Assembly: GCA_050946835.1 (NCBI GenBank)
Contig: JBMNVN010000001.1
Location: 575,762-639,761 of the forward strand
Direction: 5' to 3'
Source: UBA1447 sp002329225
GTDB lineage: Bacteria; Bacillota; Clostridia; Oscillospirales; Acutalibacteraceae
DNA length: 64,000 nucleotides
Each line of letters begins with the position of its first letter. Position 1 is the first letter of the stretch. A program made the translations under genes and the position numbers. The notes under the pieces are model-generated. The model did no database searches. It saw only the letters and a list, made by a program, of their open reading frames with translations, and was not told the origin of the DNA. Of this stretch, positions 32,848 through 41,536 are shown piece after piece.

Positions 32848-34083
32848 TTAAGTTCTGTAGTCGCCGTTTATTTTTACATAGTCATAGGTCAGGTCGCAGC
32901 CGAAAGCTACGGCTCGCCCCTTTGCTTCATTCAGAGCGGCACGGATAACAATCTCATCCTTTGCCAAAACCTTGGCCGCCTTTTCTTCGGAAAAGTTGAG
33001 CGCTTTGCCGTTTTCGCACACGGCAACTTTACCGCCTTCGGACTCAAAAGAGATGCTGACCTTATCAACATCAAACTTAACTCCCGAATAGCCCATGGCG
33101 CAGATTATTCTGCCCCAGTTGGCGTCTTCGCCGAAGACGGCCGTTTTTACAAGGGAGGATTTTATAACGCTCTTTGCCATTATCCCCGCCGACTCGTCAT
33201 CGGCGGCTCCCTCCACAATACATTCCAAAAGTTTTGTGGCGCCCTCGCCGTCCCTCGCCATTTCCCTTGCGACTTTAATGCAAAGGGCGGTCAATGCGTT
33301 TTTAAACACTTCAAAGTCATTGCTGCCCGCTTCCACCGGATTGTTCCCCGCAAGGCCGTTGGCCATAATGCTCGCCATATCATTGGTAGAAGTATCGCCG
33401 TCAATGCTGAGCATATTGAAACTCACTTTTACGGCGGCGGTCAAAGCGCTTTGAAGGGCGGGCAGGGTAATATCGGCATCGGTAGTCATAAAACAAAGCA
33501 TGGTTGCCATATCGGGGCAAATCATTCCGCTGCCTTTGGCTATGGCTCCTATTGAACAGGTTTTACCGTCTAAGGTAAACTCTACCGCATATTCCTTTTT
33601 GCGGGTGTCCGTGGTCATAATAGCCTGAGCCGCAAAGTCGGAGCCACCCTCGCTTAGTCCCTCCACCAGGGTTTTCATCCCGTTTTCAACGGGTTCCAGA
33701 TTGAGGGGCAGGCCTATTACTCCGGTAGAGGCAATGATAATGTCTTCCGGGGCAATCCCCAAACCGTTGGCGGTTATCGCTCTCATGGCAAGGGCTTTTT
33801 CCAGGCCGTCGGGGTTGCAGGTGTTGGCTATACCGCTGTTGCAGACAACCGCTTTGGCTTTGCCGTTTGAAAGGCTGTCTTTTGTTACGGTTATGGGCGC
33901 ACCGAATACAATGTTCCGGGTATAAACCGCAGCCGCATTGCAGAGTGTTTCGGAAAATATCAGCGCCAAATCCCGTTTTGATTTGTTTTTGCGGATACCG
34001 CAATGGATACCGTTGGCACGAAAGCCCCGGGGAGCGCATACACCGCCTTCAATAAACTTTATTTCCTGTGATGTCTTTGTCAT
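32848..34083 (-). CDS. argJ: Bifunctional ornithine acetyltransferase / N-acetylglutamate synthase
   Basis: Recycles the acetyl group from acetylornithine to glutamate. 411 residues. The autocleavage site is visible in AKGSGMICPDMATMLCFMTT, where the precursor splits between Ala and the nucleophilic Thr (about 190). The C-terminal end GCDLTYDYVKINGDYRT is typical. Its presence, with no argE or argA in the operon, shows the cyclic pathway. Confidence 0.97.
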   Translation of the reverse strand: MTKTSQEIKFIEGGVCAPRGFRANGIHCGIRKNKSKRDLALIFSETLCNAAAVYTRNIVFGAPITVTKDSLSNGKAKAVVCNSGIANTCNPDGLEKALAMRAITANGLGIAPEDIIIASTGVIGLPLNLEPVENGMKTLVEGLSEGGSDFAAQAIMTTDTRKKEYAVEFTLDGKTCSIGAIAKGSGMICPDMATMLCFMTTDADITLPALQSALTAAVKVSFNMLSIDGDTSTNDMASIMANGLAGNNPVEAGSNDFEVFKNALTALCIKVAREMARDGEGATKLLECIVEGAADDESAGIMAKSVIKSSLVKTAVFGEDANWGRIICAMGYSGVKFDVDKVSISFESEGGKVAVCENGKALNFSEEKAAKVLAKDEIVIRAALNEAKGRAVAFGCDLTYDYVKINGDYRT

Positions 34084-34168
34084 AAAAGTATGATCCTTTC
34101 AACGGTCCTGTGACCGAAACGGATATTCCGCCTTTGCGGATAGTAATTTTTATTTTTAACCTCGGCGG

Positions 34169-35215
34169 TTAAAACGCCGGCGGGATTATGCACAGACCGG
34201 CATCTTCCGGCAAATCAAATATGATGTTCATATTTTGAACCGCCTGCCCCGCCGCACCTTTCACCATATTGTCTATTGCGGAAACTATAATCAGCGTGCC
34301 GGTGCGTGTATCCGTGTGCAGGGAGATGTCGCAGTAGTTGCTGTACTTTACATCCCGCAAATTTGCGGTTTCACCGCCATTTTTAAGGCGGACAAAACGC
34401 TCATTTTTATAAAAATCCTCATAGGTTTTTCGGATTGTATTTAAGTCGGTACCGGGTGTGAGTTTTGCGTAAACGGTGGAGATAATCCCCCGATTAACCG
34501 GCAACAGATGAGGCACAAAAACCACCTTTATTTTTTCACCCGCCGCCAAGGAAAGGGTCTGCTCAATTTCCGGCGTGTGGCGGTGGGCGGCAACTTTGTA
34601 GGGAGTAAAGGCTTCATTACAGGCGGGGAAGTGAGTTGTGTCGGAGGGAGACCTGCCCGCACCCGTGACCCCCGATTTGGAATCGATGACAATTCCGTTT
34701 TTTTCAATTAAACCCGCTTGCAGGGCGGGATAAAGTGCAAGAGCGATGCTTGTCGGATAACAACCGGGGTTTGCCAAAATCCGGCTTGTTTTTATTTTAT
34801 CCCTAAACAGTTCCGGCAGGGCGTAGACCGCACGGGCATGCAGATCTTTTCGGGTAAAACCCGCACCGTACCAGAGTTTGTAGTCTTCTTCATCCTCAAG
34901 GCGGAAGTCGGCTCCCAAATCTATAAAGGCAATATTTTTTTCGGCACATTCGGCCGCAAAATCCTGAGACATACCGTGGGCAACACAGGCAAAGACCACA
35001 TCGCTTTTTGCCATAACTTCTTCCGTTGAGCAGCAGATTAAATCACAGGCGCCCTGCAAAGAGGGGTAGACCTCGCTGATTTTTTTACCCTGAAAACTTA
35101 CGGAACCCGCCGCAGTCACTTCCGCAAAAGGGTGGTTTAAAAGCAGACGCACCAGTTCCGCACCTGCGTAACCTGTCGCACCGATTATTCCCGCTTTTAT
35201 TTTTGTACTGTTCAT
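34169..35215 (-). CDS. argC: N-acetyl-gamma-glutamyl-phosphate reductase
   Basis: NADPH-dependent step from acetylglutamyl phosphate to the semialdehyde. I start it at ATG 35213-35215, with GGAGAG just upstream, giving 348 residues; an upstream in-frame ATG near 35263 would add 16 residues unlike the family. Features are GIIGATGYAGAELVRLL (nucleotide site), the catalytic Cys in ANPGCYPTS, and HRHTPEIEQ. The gap to argJ is 85 bases. Confidence 0.96.
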   Translation of the reverse strand: MNSTKIKAGIIGATGYAGAELVRLLLNHPFAEVTAAGSVSFQGKKISEVYPSLQGACDLICCSTEEVMAKSDVVFACVAHGMSQDFAAECAEKNIAFIDLGADFRLEDEEDYKLWYGAGFTRKDLHARAVYALPELFRDKIKTSRILANPGCYPTSIALALYPALQAGLIEKNGIVIDSKSGVTGAGRSPSDTTHFPACNEAFTPYKVAAHRHTPEIEQTLSLAAGEKIKVVFVPHLLPVNRGIISTVYAKLTPGTDLNTIRKTYEDFYKNERFVRLKNGGETANLRDVKYSNYCDISLHTDTRTGTLIIVSAIDNMVKGAAGQAVQNMNIIFDLPEDAGLCIIPPAF

Positions 35216-35268
35216 TTTTTCTCTCCGTTGTGTCGGTCGGTCATCAGCATTAAGGTTCGGCATCTGAT

Positions 35269-36576
35269 TTACATGCCCCTTCTTGTAACGCAGTTATTTA
35301 AATCTATTGCCGGATAGACGCCTTCGTCAAAAAGTTCGCAAACCTTTTTGTATTCTTCCAAGGGCAGATTTTCTAAAGTAAGGCCCTTTTCTATGCAGAG
35401 AGCCACAAGTTCCCCGGTGGCCTTATAAGCGTCACGGAAGGGCAGGCCCTTTGAAACCAGAAAATCGGCGCAGTCGGTGGCGTTGATAAAGCCTTCCGCC
35501 GCCGCTTTGCGCATATTATCCGGCAGGACTTTCATGGTTTTAATCATGGAGGTAAAGGCTTGCAGGCAGAGTTTGACGGTGTCAAAGGCATCAAAAACCG
35601 CCTCTTTATCTTCCTGCATATCTTTATTGTAGGCTAAGGGGAGGCCTTTCATCATAGTCAGCAAAGTTGAAAGATCGCCGAACACTCTGCCCGCCTTGCC
35701 TCTTATCAGTTCGGCTATGTCGGGATTCTTTTTCTGGGGCATAATGCTTGAACCTGTGGAAAAAGCGTCGTCAAGTTCAATAAACTTAAATTCCCATGAG
35801 CACCAGAGAATAATCTCTTCGCAAAAGCGGGAGAGGTGAACCATGACAATCGAAAGAGCGGCGGCAAGTTCGGCGCAAAAATCCCTGTCTGAAACTCCGT
35901 CAAGGGTATTCTCAGTGAAAGAGTCAAAACCCAAAGCCTTTGCGGTCATATCCCTGTCTATGGGGTAGGTGGTACCCGCAAGGGCGCCGCTGCCCAAGGG
36001 GGAAACATTCATCCTTGCCCTTGCGTCGGAAAGGCGGCCCAAATCACGGGAGAACATTTCCGCATAGGCGGCTATATGATAACCTAAGGTAATAGGCTGC
36101 GCCCGCTGAAGGTGAGTATAGCCGGGCATAACCTTATTGCGGTATTCTTCCGACTTCTCTTTCAAAACCGCAATAAGGGATTCAATCAGGCCGCTGACCG
36201 AGTCGCACTCGTCACGCAGATAAAGGCGGATATCCGTTGCCACCTGGTCGTTTCTGCTGCGTCCCGTGTGCAGGCGTTTGCCCGCATCTCCTATCCTTTC
36301 GGTCAAAACCGCCTCCACAAAAGTGTGGATATCCTCGGCATCGGGGTCGATAGTCAGGCTGCCGTCTGTGATTTCATTTTTTATCTTCTGCAGCTCCGCC
36401 GTAATTTTTTCACTGTCTTCACCGCTGATAATGCCCTTGGCTCCGAGCATTTGCGCATGGGCAATGCTGCCGTCAATGTCCTGTGCGAACATTCGGGAAT
36501 CGACGGCAATAGAGGAATTAAAGTCGTTTGTTATTTGATCCGCTTCTTTTGAAAAGCGCCCTGCCCAGAGTTTCAT
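35269..36576 (-). CDS. argH: Argininosuccinate lyase, with short C-terminus
   Basis: Splits argininosuccinate to arginine and fumarate. Features include MKLWAGRFSKEADQ, HTGRSRNDQVATDIRLYLRD (about 88-107), TYPIDRD and the catalytic-loop signature TGSSIMPQKKNPDIAEL (about 270). At 435 residues it is about 25 shorter than the usual 458-460: it ends in NNCVTRRGM where relatives continue with a Gly-rich GGTAP-like tail. Reading the other frames beyond the stop does not restore that tail. Catalytic parts are intact, so function is expected. Confidence 0.95.
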   Translation of the reverse strand: MKLWAGRFSKEADQITNDFNSSIAVDSRMFAQDIDGSIAHAQMLGAKGIISGEDSEKITAELQKIKNEITDGSLTIDPDAEDIHTFVEAVLTERIGDAGKRLHTGRSRNDQVATDIRLYLRDECDSVSGLIESLIAVLKEKSEEYRNKVMPGYTHLQRAQPITLGYHIAAYAEMFSRDLGRLSDARARMNVSPLGSGALAGTTYPIDRDMTAKALGFDSFTENTLDGVSDRDFCAELAAALSIVMVHLSRFCEEIILWCSWEFKFIELDDAFSTGSSIMPQKKNPDIAELIRGKAGRVFGDLSTLLTMMKGLPLAYNKDMQEDKEAVFDAFDTVKLCLQAFTSMIKTMKVLPDNMRKAAAEGFINATDCADFLVSKGLPFRDAYKATGELVALCIEKGLTLENLPLEEYKKVCELFDEGVYPAIDLNNCVTRRGM

Positions 36577-36601
36577 TGTAGCCCCCCTTGATATGTAACT
36601 G

Positions 36602-37840
36602 TCAGTTTTGTCTATTTTTCTCCTTGCGTTCCTGTTCTAAAATCGCCCTGACCGTGATGGGCAAACCGAAAAGGTTTATAAAGCCCTCCGCATCTTTTTG
36701 ATTATATACCTCATCCTCGTCAAAGGTGGCAAAAGCTTCGCTGTAGAGAGAGTAGGGCGAGGTAACACCTGCGTTTATCATATTGCCCTTATAAAGTTTA
36801 AGGCGGACATCGCCGGTAACATTTTCCTGAGTTTTGTCAACAAAGGCATCCAGCGCTTCCCTAAGGGGAGTGAACCATTGTCCGAAGTAGACAAGTTCGG
36901 CATAACGCAGGGCGATAATCTCTTTGTAATGCTGGGTATCCCTGTCCAATGTAATAGTTTCAAGCACCTGATGCGCCCTGTAAAGAATGGCGCCGCCGGG
37001 ATTTTCGTAAACACCGCGGGACTTCATGCCCACAAGGCGGTTTTCCACCAAGTCCGCCAAGCCGATGGCGTTTTTGCCGCCGATTTCGTTGAGCTTATAG
37101 ATAAGTTCCACCGGGCCGAGTTTTTCGCCGTCAACCGCTACGGGTATGCCTTTTTCAAAAGAGATTGTCACATAAGTCGGCTCGTCCGGCGCCTGTTCGG
37201 GGGAAACACACAGCTCTAAAAAGCCGGGTTTGTTGTACTGCGGCTCGTTGGCGGGGTTTTCCAAATCCATACCCTCGTGGGAAAGGTGCCACAGGTTTTT
37301 GTCTTTGGAATAGTTTGTTTCACGGCTGATTTTAAGGGGAATATTCCTTGCCTCGGCGTAATCCATCTCTTCTTCCCGGGACTTAATATCCCAAATACGC
37401 CAGGGGGCAATAATCTTCATCTCGGGAGCGAAGGCTTTTATTGTCAATTCAAAACGAACCTGGTCGTTGCCCTTGCCGGTGCAGCCGTGGCAAATGGCGT
37501 CCGCGCCTTCGGCTTTGGCTATCTCGACAATGCGTTTTGCAATTATCGGGCGGGCAAAGGAGGTACCCAAAAGATAGTCCTTTTCATAAACCGCACCGGC
37601 CTTGAGGGTGGGGAAAATATAATCTTCCACAAACTCTTTTTTAAGGTCTTCGATATAAAGTTTGGAAGCGCCCGTTTTTAGCGCCTTTTCTTCCAATCCG
37701 TCAAGTTCGGTTCCCTGGCCGACGTCGCCGGAAACGGCGATAACTTCGCAGTTGTTATAATTTTCTTTAAGCCAGTGGATAATAATGGAGGTATCCAATC
37801 CTCCGGAATAAGCCAGCACAACTTTCTTAATTTCTTTCAT
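36602..37840 (-). CDS. argG: Argininosuccinate synthase
   Basis: Joins citrulline and aspartate with ATP. 412 residues: VVLAYSGGLDTSIIIHWLKE (ATP loop, 7-26), GCTGKGNDQVRFELT (about 117) and FEKGIPVAVDGEKLGPVELI. It is the first gene of the arg operon, with a promoter and possible ArgR sites directly upstream and a GGAGG ribosome site. Confidence 0.97.
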   Translation of the reverse strand: MKEIKKVVLAYSGGLDTSIIIHWLKENYNNCEVIAVSGDVGQGTELDGLEEKALKTGASKLYIEDLKKEFVEDYIFPTLKAGAVYEKDYLLGTSFARPIIAKRIVEIAKAEGADAICHGCTGKGNDQVRFELTIKAFAPEMKIIAPWRIWDIKSREEEMDYAEARNIPLKISRETNYSKDKNLWHLSHEGMDLENPANEPQYNKPGFLELCVSPEQAPDEPTYVTISFEKGIPVAVDGEKLGPVELIYKLNEIGGKNAIGLADLVENRLVGMKSRGVYENPGGAILYRAHQVLETITLDRDTQHYKEIIALRYAELVYFGQWFTPLREALDAFVDKTQENVTGDVRLKLYKGNMINAGVTSPYSLYSEAFATFDEDEVYNQKDAEGFINLFGLPITVRAILEQERKEKNRQN

Positions 37841-37880
37841 CTTTCTTGCCTCCGTTTATTTATACTTAACAGCCTCCAGT

Positions 37881-37934
37881 ATTATACAGCAATTATGCAT
37901 AAAATCAAGGATTTTGTCGTGTATTTATTCATTT
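37881..37934 (-). promoter_or_regulatory. arg operon promoter with possible ArgR boxes
   Basis: On the minus strand: TTGATT (37903-37908), a 16-base spacer and TATAAT (37881-37886). Just upstream lies AATGAATAAATACAC (about 37919-37933), close to the known ARG-box consensus (TGAAT, AT-rich centre), and a second AT-rich dyad-like stretch (ATGCATAAT) lies in the spacer. Repression by an arginine regulator in this position would block RNA polymerase; the boxes are inferred from similarity only. Confidence 0.6.
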
Positions 37935-37952
37935 TTTCTGATTTTAGGCGAA

Positions 37953-37983
37953 TTAAATAAAACGCCGTTGAAAAACGGCGTTT
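37953..37983 (-). terminator. Terminator after trpS
   Basis: On the minus strand AACGCCGTT and AACGGCGTT form a 9-base perfect stem with a short T/C loop, followed by TTATTT. It separates the trpS transcript from the arg promoter. Confidence 0.85.
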
Positions 37984-37997
37984 GTAATTGTTTGTTT

Positions 37998-39017
37998 TTA
38001 CAAAAGACCTATCTTTTTTATCACCTTGTCGAGCGTTCGCCGTGATATTGCCGTGGCCGCTTCGGTGCCTTTATCTATACATTCGTTTAAGTAAACCTTG
38101 TCATCCATCAGTTCTTTGAACCTCTGTTGGAAAGGCTTCAGTTCTTCTATTACCGCTTCCGCCACCGCCGTTTTAAAGTCTCCGTAACCTTTGCCCGCAA
38201 AGGCGTTTTCTATCTGTTCAAAATTCATACCGGTACAGCCGGAGTAAATGGACATAAGGTTATTTACACCCTCTTTGCCCGGAGCGTAACGCACCTCGGC
38301 TTCCGAATCCGTCACGGCGCTCTTGAACTTTTTCATAACAGTATCGGGAGAGTCCAAAACGGAAACGGACGATTTGGGGTTCGGGTCCGATTTGGACATC
38401 TTTTTAGTCGGGTCCTGCAAAGACATCACTCTTGCCCCAACCTTGCCGATAAAGGGTTCGGGCAGGGTAAAAGTTTTTCCGTAAAGACCGTTGAAACGCT
38501 CCGCAATATCTCTGGCAATCTCAAGGTGCTGCTTTTGGTCTTCACCTATGGGGACATAATCCGCCTGATAAATCAGAATATCCGCCGCCATAAGAATGGG
38601 ATAGGTGAAAAGCCCCACGTTTATATTGTCCGCTTGGTTGGCGGCTTTGTCCTTAAACTGGGTCATACGGGAGGCTTCACCGAATTGAGTGTAGCAGTTG
38701 AGAATCCAGGCCAGCTGCGCATGGGTATTGATACGGCTTTGAACGCAGACGATATTTTCTTCGGGGGAAAGCCCTATCGCTATGAGCAGGGCGAAAGTTT
38801 CAAGCGACTGTCTGCGCAGCAGGGCGGGGTCGGGGCGCACCGTCAGGGCGTGCAAATCCGCCACGCCGAAAACGCAGTCATAGCCCTTTGCCATTTGCGT
38901 CCAGTTTTTTAAAGCGCCCAAGTAGTTGCCTATATGAGGGACGGCGGTAGGCTGAATTAAGCTGAGCACTTTCTTCTTTTTTTCCGCCGTTCCGGTATTG
39001 TTTGCACCGCTATTCAT
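37998..39017 (-). CDS. trpS: Tryptophanyl-tRNA synthetase
   Basis: Charges tRNA-Trp. 339 residues, class I fold. IQPTAVPHIGNYLGALKNW holds the HIGH-like motif (PHIGN), and KKMSKSDPN holds KMSKS (about 215). GEDQKQHLEIARDIAERFN and VGLFTYPILMAADILIYQAD are typical. A low-complexity N-terminus (GANNTGTAEKKKK) precedes the core. There is no room for a T-box leader in the 52 bases before it, so it is either co-transcribed with the aminotransferase gene or has a simple promoter. Confidence 0.97.
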   Translation of the reverse strand: MNSGANNTGTAEKKKKVLSLIQPTAVPHIGNYLGALKNWTQMAKGYDCVFGVADLHALTVRPDPALLRRQSLETFALLIAIGLSPEENIVCVQSRINTHAQLAWILNCYTQFGEASRMTQFKDKAANQADNINVGLFTYPILMAADILIYQADYVPIGEDQKQHLEIARDIAERFNGLYGKTFTLPEPFIGKVGARVMSLQDPTKKMSKSDPNPKSSVSVLDSPDTVMKKFKSAVTDSEAEVRYAPGKEGVNNLMSIYSGCTGMNFEQIENAFAGKGYGDFKTAVAEAVIEELKPFQQRFKELMDDKVYLNECIDKGTEAATAISRRTLDKVIKKIGLL

Positions 39018-39069
39018 AGAGATTCCTCCGGTAAAAGTTTGGAATAATATTTTCAGCTGTTAAAGACGG

Positions 39070-40257
39070 CTACTTAAAGCTCTTTGCCGCTTTGCCGAGT
39101 ATTTTCATTCCCTCGACTATTTTTTCGTCCGTCGGTGTGGAAAAGTTTAACCTGACGGCCTGAGTTTTTTCTTTTTCATCCACCATAAAGGCGCTGCCGG
39201 GAACTATAGCCACCCCGTTTTCCACCGCCGCTTTGCAAAAGGCGGGCATATCAACATCCGCAGGCAAATCGCACCAGACAAAAAGGCCGCCTTCGGGACG
39301 GTTGTAGGTCACAAAGTCCCCAAGTTCGGTGTCGATAAGGTCGCACATGAGGTTAAGTTTGCCCCGGTAGATGCTTTTTATTTTTTCAATATGTCCTTCA
39401 AAATCATATTTTTTCATCCAGTCATAAACAAGCAGTTGAAAGAACATGGTTGTGTGCACATCCCCCGCCTGTTTTCCCACGGTCATCTTTGCCGCTACGG
39501 CTGCCGGGGCGACGGTAAAGCCTACACGGATGCCCGGCGAAAGCACTTTGGAAAAAGAGCCGGCATAAATCACAATCCCGTCTTCATCCATACTCTTAAT
39601 GGAGGGTACGTCATCTCCTTTTATACGGGTATCCCCATAGGGGTTGTCTTCTAAAATCATAACGCCGTATTTTTTGGCCAATTCATACACGGCTTTGCGC
39701 TTTGCCAAAGACATGGTCGCCCCCGTGGGGTTTTGGAAGTTGGGAATAAGGTAGATAAAGCGGACATTTTTTTCTTCTTTAAGAGCCTGTTCAAGTTCTT
39801 CCACCGAAAGCCCGTCCGACTGCATATTCACGCCCCGGAGCTTGCAGCCGTAGGAGCGGAAGCAGTTCAAAGAGCCTATAAAGGAGGGATTTTCACATAT
39901 TACCGTATCCCCCTCGTTGCAAAGCACCTTTGTGGTTAAATCCATAACCTGAGTGGCGCCGCTGGTGATAATCAGGGAGTCAAAATCCCTGCCTATATTA
40001 TATTTTGTTTTCATATAGTCCGACAAAAGCTGCCTGAGAGGTTCGTAGCCTTCCGTAACCCCGTATTGCAGGGCCAGAATCGGCCGTGTGGCGAGTATGT
40101 CGGCGGAAATTTCCCTCACCGCATCTACCGGGAAAGATTCAACTGCGGGATTGCCGGCGGAAAAGGCTATAACATCGGAATTTGCGGTAGCCTTTAAAAT
40201 CTCCCTGATAGCGGAGGGTTTGAGTGAGGATATACGGTTCGAAAACAAATAATCCAT
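39070..40257 (-). CDS. PLP-dependent aminotransferase, class I (2-aminoadipate/MocR-core type)
   Basis: 395 residues. Signs: IAFSAGNPAVESFP, LQYGVTEGYEPLRQLLSDYM, IITSGATQVMDLTTKVL (about 96), LIPNFQNPTGATMSLAKRK, EDNPYGDTR and the PLP lysine in YAGSFSKVLSPGIRVGF (about 240). These enzymes transaminate aromatic, branched or 2-aminoadipate substrates; the exact one is not evident. It has no N-terminal GntR domain. A promoter lies upstream and trpS follows 52 bases later, so an aromatic amino acid link is possible. Confidence 0.93.
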   Translation of the reverse strand: MDYLFSNRISSLKPSAIREILKATANSDVIAFSAGNPAVESFPVDAVREISADILATRPILALQYGVTEGYEPLRQLLSDYMKTKYNIGRDFDSLIITSGATQVMDLTTKVLCNEGDTVICENPSFIGSLNCFRSYGCKLRGVNMQSDGLSVEELEQALKEEKNVRFIYLIPNFQNPTGATMSLAKRKAVYELAKKYGVMILEDNPYGDTRIKGDDVPSIKSMDEDGIVIYAGSFSKVLSPGIRVGFTVAPAAVAAKMTVGKQAGDVHTTMFFQLLVYDWMKKYDFEGHIEKIKSIYRGKLNLMCDLIDTELGDFVTYNRPEGGLFVWCDLPADVDMPAFCKAAVENGVAIVPGSAFMVDEKEKTQAVRLNFSTPTDEKIVEGMKILGKAAKSFK

Positions 40258-40361
40258 TTTTTACATCCCTTTTTCAGCATTGCCCGGTATAAATTTTCTG
40301 CCTAAAATTATTGTTTTTAACTGCGCAAAACAGTAAAACAAACATATAAAAATCGTGGGTT

Positions 40362-40390
40362 AGTATAACACACAAGCGGTTAATTGTAAA
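40362..40390 (-). promoter_or_regulatory. Promoter for the aminotransferase gene
   Basis: Minus strand TTTACA (40385-40390), 17-base spacer, TATACT (40362-40367). The start codon is about 105 bases downstream. The remaining sequence up to 40478 holds no gene that I can support. Confidence 0.7.
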
Positions 40391-40478
40391 TTGAGAACAA
40401 TCTGAAAACTCAGACTTCCAAAATAAGCAACGGGGCAATGCGGACATCGCCCAACCTGCATTGTTTTCCCCGCAGCTT

Positions 40479-41258
40479 TTAATCTTTAAGTTCAACTTTA
40501 TAATAAGCGTTCCACAGTTTGCCGGTCAGGTAGAACCGGTTGCCTTTGATATGGGCGATGCCGTTGAGTGTCGCATTCGAGTTTTCGTGAGAAATATCTG
40601 CCGGGAAGTCCGTAGTATACACTTTAACAACCTTAAATGTTTTGGGATCTATTTTTACAACATCTTTGGTTTGCCAAATGTTGGCGTAAATGTGGCCGTT
40701 GGCAAATTCCAGCTCGTTGAGTCTGACAACGGGATTGCCGTCACGGTCAACAACCGTATGTTCCGAAATTACCTCAAAGGTTCCCGGCGCTCTGTATTTC
40801 AGTTTAGCCGTTCCGTCCGACTGAATGAGGTTTGTGCCGTCATAACATATTCCCCAGCCTTCGCCTTCATAGTTATGCATCCTTATGACCTCAAAGGTCT
40901 GAGGGTCACGCACATAGCAAAGGCCCTCCCGCCAGGTAAGCTGAAACAGTTCATCCTCCGTTACGGTGATTCCCTCGCCGAACTCGTCGGATGGCAGATT
41001 CTTTTTTGCGTTGAACTTTCCTTCGTTTAAAATTCCGAGCATGGAACTGCCGTATCTGCCCGTGGCGCAAATAAGTTCTTTATCATTCATCTCCAAACCT
41101 TGAATAAAAAGAGAGTCGGAAAGAGGAATTTCTTCCTTAACAACTACCGTGCCCCGATATTCCGCATCAGTTTCCGGCCAAAAATAATGACCGGCTAAAA
41201 AAGCAAGACTTAGCAAAACAATGCCTGCCAATGCAAAAATGACTGCTCTCTTTTTCAA
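40479..41258 (-). CDS. Glutaminyl-peptide cyclotransferase-like membrane-anchored protein
   Basis: 259 residues. An N-terminal hydrophobic anchor (IFALAGIVLLSLAFLAGHYF) puts the domain outside the cell. The rest matches the plant/bacterial-type glutaminyl cyclase family, a five-bladed beta-propeller: FIQGLEMNDKELICATGRYG, EFGEGITVTEDELFQLTWRE, GEGWGICYDGTNLIQSDGTA, RLNELEFANGHIYANIWQ and LNGIAHIKGNRFYLTGKLWN. Members turn N-terminal Gln into pyroglutamate. No partners are evident here. It is transcribed away from the HAD gene. Confidence 0.88.
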   Translation of the reverse strand: MKKRAVIFALAGIVLLSLAFLAGHYFWPETDAEYRGTVVVKEEIPLSDSLFIQGLEMNDKELICATGRYGSSMLGILNEGKFNAKKNLPSDEFGEGITVTEDELFQLTWREGLCYVRDPQTFEVIRMHNYEGEGWGICYDGTNLIQSDGTAKLKYRAPGTFEVISEHTVVDRDGNPVVRLNELEFANGHIYANIWQTKDVVKIDPKTFKVVKVYTTDFPADISHENSNATLNGIAHIKGNRFYLTGKLWNAYYKVELKD

Positions 41259-41480
41259 AATGAAGTCACCTCAAAATAAGATTGTGTAAAATTTTCCTCG
41301 GATTAGCAACACTCTAAACAACAGCGGCTTTACATTTCGCCAATATTCCCGTAAAGAGTGGCGATAAAACATCGCTTCTGTTATTATATTCGGGAGAGGG
41401 TTCGCTTTTTTTATATCTTAATTTATTTAACGAGCCCGTTGCAGACGAACTTCTCTTTTTTATCTTACCTGTGTAAAACA

Positions 41481-41514
41481 TATTTTAACACATTATATCC
41501 GCCGTGTTAAAATA
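41481..41514. repeat. Perfect 11-base inverted repeat upstream of the HAD gene
   Basis: TATTTTAACAC (41481-41491) and GTGTTAAAATA (41504-41514) are perfect inverses around 12 bases that contain a TATAT. A third related box, GTGTAAAAC, lies at 41471-41479. It ends 6 bases before the AGGAGG site, so it could be an operator or an RNA hairpin acting on the next gene. The rest of the 278-base gap holds no gene. Confidence 0.6.
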
Positions 41515-41536
41515 ACTTTTAGGAGGATTTGAGTCT

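Noticed and set aside
35216..35263. Extended N-terminus of argC from an upstream ATG
   Set aside because: The extra 16 residues are unlike ArgC, and the ATG at 35213-35215 has the better ribosome site.
38127..38912. A 261-codon + strand frame opposite trpS
   Set aside because: trpS is certain by its class I synthetase motifs; this is an antisense shadow.
39018..39069. T-box leader before trpS
   Set aside because: Only 52 bases separate trpS from the preceding gene, too few for a T-box, and no specifier/terminator hairpins are seen.
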